A DNA stretch of 14,994 nt from the NCBI GenBank assembly GCA_019309815.1, contig JAFDFO010000025.1:1-14994 (forward strand). Direction: 5' to 3'. The notes beneath the pieces were generated by a model, which saw nothing but the letters and a program-made list of their open reading frames with translations, did not search any database and had not been told where the DNA came from. Source of the DNA: Deltaproteobacteria bacterium. Lineage in GTDB: Bacteria > Desulfobacterota > Desulfobacteria > Desulfobacterales > C00003060. The stretch's first letter is position 1; each line of letters begins with the position of its first letter. Positions 1-5,724 of this stretch are shown piece by piece. The position numbers were made by a program, and so were the translations under genes.

Positions 1-332
1 AGTATGTCCAAGACTTCTGCGGCAGGCGTAATCTCGTCAAATCGATGCACGTCAGAAATGACCGGCAAGTCACACTTGTCCTTTATCGCAGATATGACCT
101 CCAACCCCTTGGAAAGTCCCGGCCCACGGTACGCATTGACCGAGGTCCGATTGGCCTTGTCATAGGATGTCTTGAATATTAAGGGGATTTGAAGTTTCTC
201 GGTGAGTTCCTTCAGATAGACAGCAGTCTCGAGAGTTGCGTCAAAGGTTTCGATAACACACGGTCCTGCAATCAACACCAGGGGGTTGCCCTCACCAATG
301 GCGATTTCACCCACGTTAACAATGTTTCTCAT
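1..332 (-). CDS. kdsA: 3-deoxy-D-manno-octulosonate 8-phosphate synthase, N-terminal part (cut by window edge)
   Basis: KdsA condenses phosphoenolpyruvate with arabinose 5-phosphate to give KDO 8-phosphate for the LPS inner core, in the cytoplasm. I translated the minus strand from ATG 332-330; 110 codons are visible before the window edge. It shows the KDO8PS signatures IAGPCVIET (about residues 21-29), FKTSYDKANRTS and NAYRGPGL, followed by the VISDVH strand. Cys25 in GPC is the metal-ligand cysteine of the metal-dependent class; E. coli KdsA has Asn there (GGMN). On the minus strand an AGAGG lies 8 nt before the ATG. A weak -10 (TATATA, 381-376) with a poor -35 (TTAAAT, 404-399) could drive it; that -35 lies inside the left end of the MITE-like element. 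The gene is divergent from the M23 gene. A DAHP synthase was considered, but the DKANR(T/S)S motif fits KdsA. Identity is very likely; the rest of the gene is not in view. Confidence 0.93.
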   Translation of the reverse strand, partial: MRNIVNVGEIAIGEGNPLVLIAGPCVIETFDATLETAVYLKELTEKLQIPLIFKTSYDKANRTSVNAYRGPGLSKGLEVISAIKDKCDLPVISDVHRFDEITPAAEVLDI

Positions 333-439
333 TCAAAGTGCCTCTGTACCCCTCCGTCCTTGGCAGCACCATGGGTATATAAACTATCTCAAAAACACAT
401 TTAAGGCTTGGTAGTCCAGTCGGCAAGCCTCAAAGAGCG

Positions 440-528
440 GGAGTAATGGAGTGATGGAGTATTGGAGTACTGGAAAAGAACGAAAGAACAACTGCTTTTT
501 TCATAACCAACACTCCAATACTCCAGTT
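440..528. repeat. Array A: period-8 inverted short-repeat array (word GGAGTATT)
   Basis: The left arm 440-474 contains four exact-period 8-mers of the form GGAGTNNT (for example GGAGTAAT, GGAGTATT, GGAGTACT). After a spacer rich in A on one side and T on the other, the right arm 507-528 carries the same words on the opposite strand. The arms can pair over about 20 bp with 3 mismatches. The spacer ends GAAAAG (473-478) and CTTTTTTC (495-502) can extend the stem. It codes for nothing recognisable. Confidence 0.75.
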
Positions 529-530
529 CA

Positions 531-570
531 GCCGTCGTAGCCGTTGGCTACTATGGCGAAGTCGGCTACT
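531..570. repeat. GTAGCC/GGCTAC palindromic element
   Basis: GTAGCC (537-542) and GGCTAC (546-551) form a perfect 6-bp hairpin with a GTT loop. A second GGCTAC follows at 564-569 after TATGGCGAAGTC. The block sits directly against the right arm of array A, inside the MITE-like element. It looks like an extragenic palindromic repeat; its function is unknown. Confidence 0.5.
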
Positions 571-608
571 CCAACACGGCCCTGAAGCCTGATTGGGATT
601 TTTGAGAT

Positions 609-865
609 GGCTTCTAGTCTGACGGGCTGATGCCCTGTACCCGCTTGACGACGTTCCTCTGTACCCCCACCCCGCCGGTGTTCAGCGTCAAAAGCCTAAC
701 TTACGTTGCTCCAAATGTCAAGAATGACGCTACCGGAGGAGAAGCAGCAGCATCAAGAACCCCGAAAAAACAACCTTGATTCTTCACACCCGAACTGTTA
801 AGGTCCGCCTCAATTTCGCAACTGAATCCAATGAACCTACTCAAGCGTAAGTTGCTGTATGTTTT
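609..865. other. Intergenic stretch between MITE-like element and M23 gene
   Basis: I see no gene, RNA or convincing promoter here. Together with 333-608 it forms a 533-bp gap between two divergent genes. A TTGATT near 776 followed 17 bp later by TAAGGT is the only sigma-70-like pair noticed, and it is weak. Confidence 0.4.
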
Positions 866-2272
866 ATGACAAGTAAGAAGTCCAGACTCCCAAGGCCCCT
901 ATTCGTTCTACTGTTACTTCTGCTGTGCGGATTGGCAGTCGGGTTAGTCGGGCTTATATTCATAGGCTTTGAAGGAGAGGTTCCTACCTTCCAGCTGCAG
1001 AGCCCTATCCAGACTATAGGCACTTCCCATACCCTGAAAGCGGAGGCCTCCGATCAAAAAAGCGGGCTCCGTAGGGTATGGATAGCAGTTCTTCAACACG
1101 GGAAGGAAAGGACCCTGCTCGATAAAACCTTCCCCTCCACAGGCTATTTGAGAGGGGGGGTTCTGCACAGACACTCCATTTCACTCGATGTCAACTCGGA
1201 TATACTCGGCCTTGAGGACGGAGAGGCGCTTCTCAGAACGGCTGTGTGGGATTATTCCTATCGTGACTGGTGGACCGGGAATCGGGGTTATGCGGAATAC
1301 AAGATACTTATCGACACAAAGCCGCCCACCATCAACGTCCTGACCCGTGTCCATAATCTCAACCAGGGTGGCACGGGACTGGCTATTTACGAGGTCTCGG
1401 AAGACAATACCGTCAGTGGTGTCCAAGTAGGAGACGTTGTTTTTCCGGGCTATTCAGGGCTTTCTGATGATCCCAGACTGTTCATGGCCTTTTTCGCACT
1501 CCCCTACGACAAGGGGCCTGATACAGCGCTTTTTGTGACAGCAACAGACATGGCCAACAACACAAGCAAGGCAGAGTTCCCGCATCATATAAATACGAGG
1601 TCTTTCAAAAAGGACACAATTACCCTGTCAGATGGATTCCTGAAGCGAAAAATGCCTGAGTTCGCGGATTTTTCAGATAGCGTCAACCCTTCTGCGCCGC
1701 TCATTGACAGATTCGTTGCGGTAAACCGTTATCTACGCCAGGCCAATCACGAAACCCTCGTGGAAGCCTCCAAACAAACGGATGCCACGCTGTATTGGAA
1801 GGGCGCATTTCTCAGGCTTCCAGGCTCTGCACAAAAGGCTGGATTTGCGGATCGTCGCAGATACGTGTACGAGGGGAAAACCGTGGACAAGCAAGTACAC
1901 CTCGGAATAGACCTGGCTTCCACGGGCCACTCACCCGTGCCTGCGGCTAACAACGGAAGGGTTGCCCTTGCTGAATACGTGGGCATTTACGGCAAGACCG
2001 TCATACTAGATCATGGTTTTGGCCTGTTCAGCATGTACGGACATCTCAGCCGAATTCAGGTTGCAAGAGACCAGGTGGTCTCCAAGGGAGACGTGATCGG
2101 TTTCACGGGAATGACAGGTTTGGCCGGCGGGGATCATCTTCATTATTCAATGATGGTTGGCCATACGTTTGTAAATCCGATAGAATGGTGGGATCCTATT
2201 TGGATAAAACACAATGTAACGGGCAAGCTTGAGGCAATGAAGAGCCTTCAGTTGGCTGAAGATGAAGAATGA
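866..2272 (+). CDS. Membrane-anchored M23 (LytM-type) peptidoglycan metallopeptidase
   Basis: Likely cuts peptide cross-links of peptidoglycan, or acts as a LytM scaffold, on the periplasmic side of the inner membrane. The 468-aa product begins with basic residues and one hydrophobic segment (about 11-34), an uncleaved signal anchor. Residues about 40-250 look like beta-rich extracytoplasmic domains, including a DTKPP linker near 150 typical of Ig-like repeats. The catalytic domain is C-terminal (about 315-445): HLGIDLAS gives H345 and D349, YGH gives H393, and GDHLHYS gives H424 and H426. All zinc ligands and catalytic histidines of active LytM enzymes are therefore present. The start ATG 866 has no good Shine-Dalgarno, but the nearby ATG at 859 is followed by an early stop. 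No neighbour points to a specific divisome partner. Family call is secure; the cell-wall process it serves is unknown. Confidence 0.9.
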   Translation: MTSKKSRLPRPLFVLLLLLLCGLAVGLVGLIFIGFEGEVPTFQLQSPIQTIGTSHTLKAEASDQKSGLRRVWIAVLQHGKERTLLDKTFPSTGYLRGGVLHRHSISLDVNSDILGLEDGEALLRTAVWDYSYRDWWTGNRGYAEYKILIDTKPPTINVLTRVHNLNQGGTGLAIYEVSEDNTVSGVQVGDVVFPGYSGLSDDPRLFMAFFALPYDKGPDTALFVTATDMANNTSKAEFPHHINTRSFKKDTITLSDGFLKRKMPEFADFSDSVNPSAPLIDRFVAVNRYLRQANHETLVEASKQTDATLYWKGAFLRLPGSAQKAGFADRRRYVYEGKTVDKQVHLGIDLASTGHSPVPAANNGRVALAEYVGIYGKTVILDHGFGLFSMYGHLSRIQVARDQVVSKGDVIGFTGMTGLAGGDHLHYSMMVGHTFVNPIEWWDPIWIKHNVTGKLEAMKSLQLAEDEE

Positions 2273-2280
2273 CACGAGTG

Positions 2281-2368
2281 CGGAGTGCGGAACCAAGCGA
2301 ATTCGGAATTCGGAATGCGGAGCGCGGAATAGACCGAATGGGGAATGCGGAGTGCGGAGTGCGGAACA
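2281..2368. repeat. Array B: period-7 array (words CGGAGTG / CGGAATG)
   Basis: Starting 9 bp after the M23 stop, about ten 7-mers of the form CGGARTG recur, with exact 7-bp steps in runs at 2281-2294, 2304-2331 and 2334-2368. Phase slips of 2 bp separate the runs. It is mostly single-orientation, unlike arrays A, C and D. The stretch has no coding signal on either strand. Confidence 0.75.
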
Positions 2369-2372
2369 AAAA

Positions 2373-2444
2373 GGCATAGCGCAAAGCGCAGAGCGCAAGG
2401 CGTGAAAGAAGAAAACGCTATGCCCTATGCGCCATGCGCCATGC
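2373..2444. repeat. Array C: inverted period-7 array (word GCATAGC)
   Basis: Four 7-mers in exact register (2374-2401: GCATAGC, then GCAAAGC, GCAGAGC and GCAAGGC) are followed by a purine-rich spacer (GTGAAAGAAGAAAA). Four more 7-mers follow in inverted sense (2416-2443, CGCTATG to CGCCATG). GGCATAGCG (2373-2381) and CGCTATGCC (2416-2424) pair perfectly over 9 bp. It lies 56 bp before the DUF39 start, so a transcript of that gene could begin with this hairpin. Confidence 0.75.
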
Positions 2445-2499
2445 ATTTTACTTTAGGCACTTTTTTTGCTGTAGCGCACTTTGGTTTAAGGGATGAGCA

Positions 2500-3669
2500 A
2501 TGAAGCGTTACAAGGTCCAAAAAACGTATCAGGAGATCAACAAGAAGATCAGGGATGGCAAGGTCGTTGTGGTCACTGCGGAAGAGATCATTGACATCCT
2601 GAAAGAAAAGGGCCCTGTCAGGACCGCCCGCGAAGTAGATGTTGTGACCACCGGGACTTTTTCGCCAATGTGTTCATCCGGGGCTTTCATCAATTTCGGC
2701 CACTCAGTGCCCGGAACGAAAGCATCCAAGGTTTGGCTCAACAACGTGCCAGCATACGCTGGTCTGGCTGCCGTGGATTGCTACATTGGCGCCACTGAGC
2801 CCTCCGAGGAAGACCCTTTGAACAAGGTCTATCCCGGAGAATTCAAATATGGTGGTGGGCATGTGATCCAAGATCTTCTTGCCGGCAACAAGGTTCACCT
2901 CAGGGCTACTGCCTACGGGACCGACTGTTATCCCAGTCGAAGTATCGAGAAGGACATCACCCTGAAGACCGTGCCGCAAGCTGTCCTGTGTAACCCGAGA
3001 AATGCGTATCAAAACTACAACTGTGCAGTAAACCTCACCAAGAAAACGGTCTATACGTATATGGGCGTGTTGCGTCCAAATGCAGGAAACGCTAACTACT
3101 GTTCCGCCGGGCAACTGAGCCCCCTGATGAATGACCCGTATTACAGGACCATCGGTTTAGGCACAAAGATCTTCCTTGGAGGGGGCGAGGGATTCGTCAC
3201 CTGGCATGGCACACAGCACAAACCAAGGGTCAGGAGAACCAAGAAGGGGGTCCCCCTGACGCCGTCCGGCACGCTCTATGTGATGGGAGACCTGAAAAAG
3301 ATGAGGCCCAGGTGGCTCGTGGGCGTGAGTCTGCTGGGGTACGGGTGCTCCCTGGCAGTCGGTCTGGGAGTGCCTATTCCCATTCTGAATGAGGAGATTG
3401 CTGCCTTTACGGGCGTTTCCGATGACGAGATCTTTACGCAGATTGTTGACTATGGACACGACTATCCGAATGGCATATCAAAGAGCTATGGCAGGGTCAG
3501 TTATGCCCAGCTCAAGAGTGGCACGATTCGGGTTGAAGGCCAGGATGTGCCGACTGTGCCTCTCTCAAGCGTGGTCCGGGCCAGAGAAATTGCAGAGATC
3601 CTCAAGAAATGGATACAGAAGGGGAAGTTCACCCTTGGTGAACCGCAGCAGTTGCTCCCTTCGGTGTAA
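2500..3669 (+). CDS. DUF39-family homocysteine biosynthesis protein (L-aspartate semialdehyde sulfurtransferase type)
   Basis: Members of this family (PF01837, MA1821 type) make homocysteine by putting sulfide sulfur into aspartate semialdehyde, bypassing O-acetyl- or O-succinylhomoserine. The cytosolic product is 389 aa. Diagnostic stretches are TTGTFSPMCSSGAF with Cys58, GHSVPGTKASKVWLN, GGGHVIQDL, ATAYGTDCYPSR with Cys143, and FLGGGEGFVTWHGTQH. Cys58 occupies the place of the catalytic cysteine of the family (from memory Cys54 in M. acetivorans); Cys143 is a second candidate for persulfide chemistry. There is no C-terminal ferredoxin, NIL or CBS domain, so any electron-transfer partner must be encoded elsewhere. 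An AAGGGA (2488-2493) 6 nt before the ATG fixes the start. lepB follows after 79 bp and may be cotranscribed, without an obvious functional link. Family assignment is firm; the exact reaction here is inferred. Confidence 0.9.
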   Translation: MKRYKVQKTYQEINKKIRDGKVVVVTAEEIIDILKEKGPVRTAREVDVVTTGTFSPMCSSGAFINFGHSVPGTKASKVWLNNVPAYAGLAAVDCYIGATEPSEEDPLNKVYPGEFKYGGGHVIQDLLAGNKVHLRATAYGTDCYPSRSIEKDITLKTVPQAVLCNPRNAYQNYNCAVNLTKKTVYTYMGVLRPNAGNANYCSAGQLSPLMNDPYYRTIGLGTKIFLGGGEGFVTWHGTQHKPRVRRTKKGVPLTPSGTLYVMGDLKKMRPRWLVGVSLLGYGCSLAVGLGVPIPILNEEIAAFTGVSDDEIFTQIVDYGHDYPNGISKSYGRVSYAQLKSGTIRVEGQDVPTVPLSSVVRAREIAEILKKWIQKGKFTLGEPQQLLPSV

Positions 3670-3715
3670 GCAAATGCCGCTATGCCAGAATGAGGACCAC
3701 TAAGCCATCGGCGTA

Positions 3716-3743
3716 GGGTACCGGGCATCAGACATCACATTGG
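3716..3743. repeat. Array E: short degenerate period-7 run before lepB
   Basis: GGGTACC (3716), GGGCATC (3723) and AGACATC (3730) follow each other in 7-bp register in the gap between the DUF39 gene and lepB. Just before, TATGCC and ATGCC echoes of array C words appear in inverted sense (3674-3687). It is short and degenerate, so it may be a decayed array or chance. Confidence 0.3.
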
Positions 3744-3748
3744 GAATT

Positions 3749-4411
3749 ATGGAAAAGCAACCGATAACATTAGAAGAAAGCGGCATCCCTGAGCCTTCTG
3801 TGCGGCCGAAAAAGAACATCTTTCGGGAATATGCTGAGGCTCTCCTCTTGGCCGTCATTCTGGCCCTGTTCATCCGCACTTTTGTCATTCAAGCCTTTAA
3901 GATACCATCGGGTTCTATGAAGCCAACCCTGTTGATCGGGGATCACATTCTGGTGAACAAGTTTATCTACGGCGTGAAAATCCCGTTCTTGGATTTCACA
4001 ATCATCCCGATCAAGGATCCCCAACGGGGGGATATCGTTGTGTTCAAGTTCCCTGAAGATCCCAAGAAGGACTTCATTAAACGGGTTATTGGTGTGCCGG
4101 GCGACACCGTCCACATCCGCAACAAGAAGGTCTACATCAATAATGAAGCCATAGAGGACGCGTACGGGACCCACATGGATCCTCACATCATCCCGGGTGG
4201 GGCTCAGCCACGTGACAATCTATCTCCGGTCACCGTTCCACCATATTCCTTGTTTGTCATGGGAGACAACCGGGATCACAGTTACGACAGTCGGTTCTGG
4301 GGGTTCGTAGACCTGTCAGCAATTAAGGGAAAGGCGTTTATCATATACTGGTCTTGGGACAAAGAGAAATCGGGTGTCCGGTGGAATCGATTGGCCGGTC
4401 TTATACACTAG
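3749..4411 (+). CDS. lepB: Signal peptidase I
   Basis: Removes signal peptides from Sec-exported proteins at the outer face of the inner membrane. From ATG 3749 the product is 220 aa. One N-terminal hydrophobic segment (about 28-48) leads into box B, IPSGSMKPTL, with the nucleophile Ser56. Box D, FIKRVIGVPGD, supplies the general base Lys111, and box E, GDNRDHSYDSRFWG, spans about 172-185. The complete Ser/Lys dyad indicates an active enzyme of the usual compact bacterial length. A TTG 9 nt upstream is in frame, but neither start has a strong Shine-Dalgarno (GGGA lies 3 nt from the ATG), so the start may be off by a few codons. It is not the prepilin peptidase that processes the pilin downstream; that is a different, aspartic family. 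The palindrome CTAAGATCTTAG (4424-4435) after the stop lacks a T-run and is not called a terminator. Confidence 0.95.
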   Translation: MEKQPITLEESGIPEPSVRPKKNIFREYAEALLLAVILALFIRTFVIQAFKIPSGSMKPTLLIGDHILVNKFIYGVKIPFLDFTIIPIKDPQRGDIVVFKFPEDPKKDFIKRVIGVPGDTVHIRNKKVYINNEAIEDAYGTHMDPHIIPGGAQPRDNLSPVTVPPYSLFVMGDNRDHSYDSRFWGFVDLSAIKGKAFIIYWSWDKEKSGVRWNRLAGLIH

Positions 4412-4480
4412 CCGCGTACTAGGCTAAGATCTTAGAATTTGTGTCAAGTTCCTGCATGTCGAGGTGCCTGTAACCAACAG

Positions 4481-4632
4481 ATACTGGATACTGGATAAAG
4501 AACTGTAACTATAATTTGCACGTAAAATGATGAGTTAGATGGTTCTTTTGAATGCCACATAAGAACAGAACACAGTTCCTCATTCCATCCAGTATCCAGA
4601 GACCAGCATCCAGTATCCAGAAACTAGCATCC
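4481..4632. repeat. Array D: nested inverted period-7 array (word CTGGATA)
   Basis: The left arm has two ATACTGG units (4481-4494). The right arm has six units in exact 7-bp register on the other strand (4591-4632, of the form AGTATCC / AGCATCC). Between them are two further nested inverted repeats: GAACTGT (4500-4506) with ACAGTTC (4572-4578), and GTTCTT (4542-4547) with AAGAAC (4561-4566). The whole 150 bp can thus fold as one long interrupted hairpin. It ends 19 bp before the -35 of the pyr promoter candidate. Confidence 0.75.
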
Positions 4633-4651
4633 GGAGAGCACGTTTTTTGGC

Positions 4652-4681
4652 TTGACTTGTTCGTTCTGGGGGTGCTATTTG
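4652..4681 (+). promoter_or_regulatory. Candidate sigma-70 promoter for pyrBC-pilR
   Basis: TTGACT (4652-4657) and TATTTG (4676-4681) are 18 bp apart, and the -10 is preceded by TG plus one base (extended -10). Transcription would begin near 4688, about 30 nt before the leader peptide. The -35 is good and the -10 poor, so this is a candidate only. Confidence 0.4.
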
Positions 4682-4716
4682 AACAGCGGTTTCGTTGCGG
4701 AGGGAAAAGCAACTCA

Positions 4717-4770
4717 ATGATTGTAAACTGCAGTTTCGCAGTAGTTAGGTTGGGCCTCTTTACCTATTAG
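4717..4770 (+). CDS. pyr operon leader peptide (17 aa)
   Basis: The frame from ATG 4717 reads MIVNCSFAVVRLGLFTY and stops at TAG 4768-4770. A GGAGGG (4699-4704) lies 12 nt upstream, slightly long for ribosome binding. What makes it convincing is its position: the codons for Gly-Leu-Phe-Thr run through the ascending arm of the terminator, and the last codon (TAT) plus stop (TAG) are exactly the six loop bases. A ribosome that reaches the end would cover the ascending arm and prevent the terminator. A 5-bp hairpin inside it, ACTGC (4727-4731) with GCAGT (4738-4742), could act as a transcriptional pause. The logic matches the pyrBI attenuator of enteric bacteria, but the sequence is unrelated. 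The same frame is open back to 4552, through array D; that longer version is not supported. Confidence 0.55.
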   Translation: MIVNCSFAVVRLGLFTY

Positions 4771-4789
4771 GGTAAAGGGGCTTTTTTTT
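4754..4789 (+). terminator. Intrinsic terminator acting as pyrB attenuator
   Basis: GCCTCTTTACC (4754-4764) pairs with GGTAAAGGGGC (4771-4781) over 11 bp with one G-U pair. The loop is TATTAG, and eight T follow (4782-4789). pyrB starts at 4801, only 11 nt after the T-run, which leaves no room for a promoter between them. The terminator must therefore lie inside the pyrB transcript and be regulated. Confidence 0.85.
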
Positions 4790-4800
4790 GGAGATAACTG

Positions 4801-5724
4801 ATGCAATTTGCCAGAAAAGATGTGCTGGACATGGAGAGCCTCTCTGTTGCCGAGATTCAGGCTGTCCTTGACACTGCGGAGACCTTAAAAGAAATATCGA
4901 CCCGCCCCATAAAGAAAGTGCCCACCCTGCGGGGGAAGACCGTTATCCACTTCTTCTATGAACCGAGTACTCGAACGAGGACCTCCTTTGAAATTGCAGC
5001 CAAGCGACTGAGTGCCGACACAGTGAGTATCTCAGCCTCTACGAGCAGTATCTCCAAGGGCGAAACGCTCGCTGACACAGCCAAAAACCTTGAGGCCATG
5101 AACCCGGATGCCATTGTTATCCGCCACAGCGCAGCCGGGGCACCCCATCTGCTGGCCCGTCTGGTCAATGCCTCTGTCATCAATGCTGGAGACGGTATGC
5201 ACGCCCACCCCACACAAGCACTGCTTGACATGATGACTGTCCGGGAGAAGAAGGGCCATATAGATGGACTCAGGCTTGCCATTATTGGCGACATCGCCCA
5301 CAGCCGTGTGGCCCGATCTAACATCATCGGTTTTGTCAAGATGGGGGCAGAGGTTGTCCTGGCAGGACCGCCAACGATGATCCCGATGGGCATTGAGACG
5401 CTTGGAGCGCTGGTCAGCTACGACGTAGTAGAGGTTATTAAGGATGCTGACGTTGTCATGGTTTTGCGTATCCAAAAAGAGCGCCTGCAGGCGTTTGCCT
5501 ACTCGTCTGAGAGGGAATATGCACAGTGCTACGGGTTAACGGAGGATAAACTTGCAGAAGCAAAGAAAGATCTCCTGATTATGCATCCAGGACCGATTAA
5601 CAGGGGTCTTGAAATAGCCCCCGAGGTTGCCGAGGGTCCCTACTCAGTTATCTTGGAACAGGTTGCCAACGGCGTAGCCATTCGCATGGCGCTCCTCTAT
5701 CTTTTGCTGGGAGGCCCCCGTTGA
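4801..5724 (+). CDS. pyrB: Aspartate carbamoyltransferase catalytic chain
   Basis: Transfers the carbamoyl group from carbamoyl phosphate to aspartate, the committed step of pyrimidine synthesis. The product is 307 aa, normal for a catalytic chain. STRTRTS (56-62) binds carbamoyl phosphate; the SKGE loop (85-88) supplies the Ser/Lys contributed by the neighbouring subunit; IRHS (107-110), HPTQ (136-139) and HPGPINRG near 260 complete the site. The family relative ornithine carbamoyltransferase is excluded by HPGPINRG. GGAG (4790-4793) sits 7 nt before the ATG. No regulatory chain pyrI is next to it; the following gene is pyrC, overlapping by 4 nt (TTGA). Expression appears to be controlled by the attenuator just upstream. 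Confidence 0.97.
   Translation: MQFARKDVLDMESLSVAEIQAVLDTAETLKEISTRPIKKVPTLRGKTVIHFFYEPSTRTRTSFEIAAKRLSADTVSISASTSSISKGETLADTAKNLEAMNPDAIVIRHSAAGAPHLLARLVNASVINAGDGMHAHPTQALLDMMTVREKKGHIDGLRLAIIGDIAHSRVARSNIIGFVKMGAEVVLAGPPTMIPMGIETLGALVSYDVVEVIKDADVVMVLRIQKERLQAFAYSSEREYAQCYGLTEDKLAEAKKDLLIMHPGPINRGLEIAPEVAEGPYSVILEQVANGVAIRMALLYLLLGGPR

Larger units (their letters stand above)
386..608. mobile_element. MITE-like element with 24-bp terminal inverted repeats
   Basis: The left end (386-409) reads ATCTCAAAAA, 8 variable bases, AGGCTT. The right end (585-608) is its inverse, AAGCCT, 8 variable bases, TTTTTGAGAT. The two ends agree at 18 of 24 positions, with both conserved blocks perfect and equally spaced. 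The 223-bp interior has no ORF of note. It holds another short inverted repeat (AGGCTTG 404-410 with CAAGCCT 424-430), the period-8 array at 440-528 and a GTAGCC palindrome. No clear target-site duplication is visible. Its left end lies 54 bp upstream of the kdsA start and may supply part of that promoter. Non-autonomous mobile element is an inference; an extended structured RNA or extragenic palindrome is possible. Confidence 0.4.

Noticed and set aside
341..667. 12-bp direct repeat CCTCTGTACCCC at 341-352 and 656-667 flanking the MITE-like element
   Set aside because: It is not at the ends of the element and no extension of the match is seen; a 12-bp repeat at this distance can occur by chance in 15 kb.
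2281..2444. CRISPR-like array between the M23 and DUF39 genes
   Set aside because: Units are 7 bp with no unique spacers of constant length and no cas genes nearby.
2147..2446. Minus-strand ORFs through arrays B and C
   Set aside because: They translate the repeats into repetitive peptides (RTPHS- and SAFRIPN-like); the period of 7 is not a codon multiple, and no start signal is present.
4424..4435. Palindrome CTAAGATCTTAG after lepB as terminator
   Set aside because: There is no loop of reasonable size and no T-run follows.
4552..4770. 72-codon ORF ending at the pyr terminator
   Set aside because: Its first two thirds run through array D repeats and it lacks a ribosome site at 4552. Only its last 17 codons, with the GGAGGG upstream and the fit to the terminator loop, are credible as a leader peptide.
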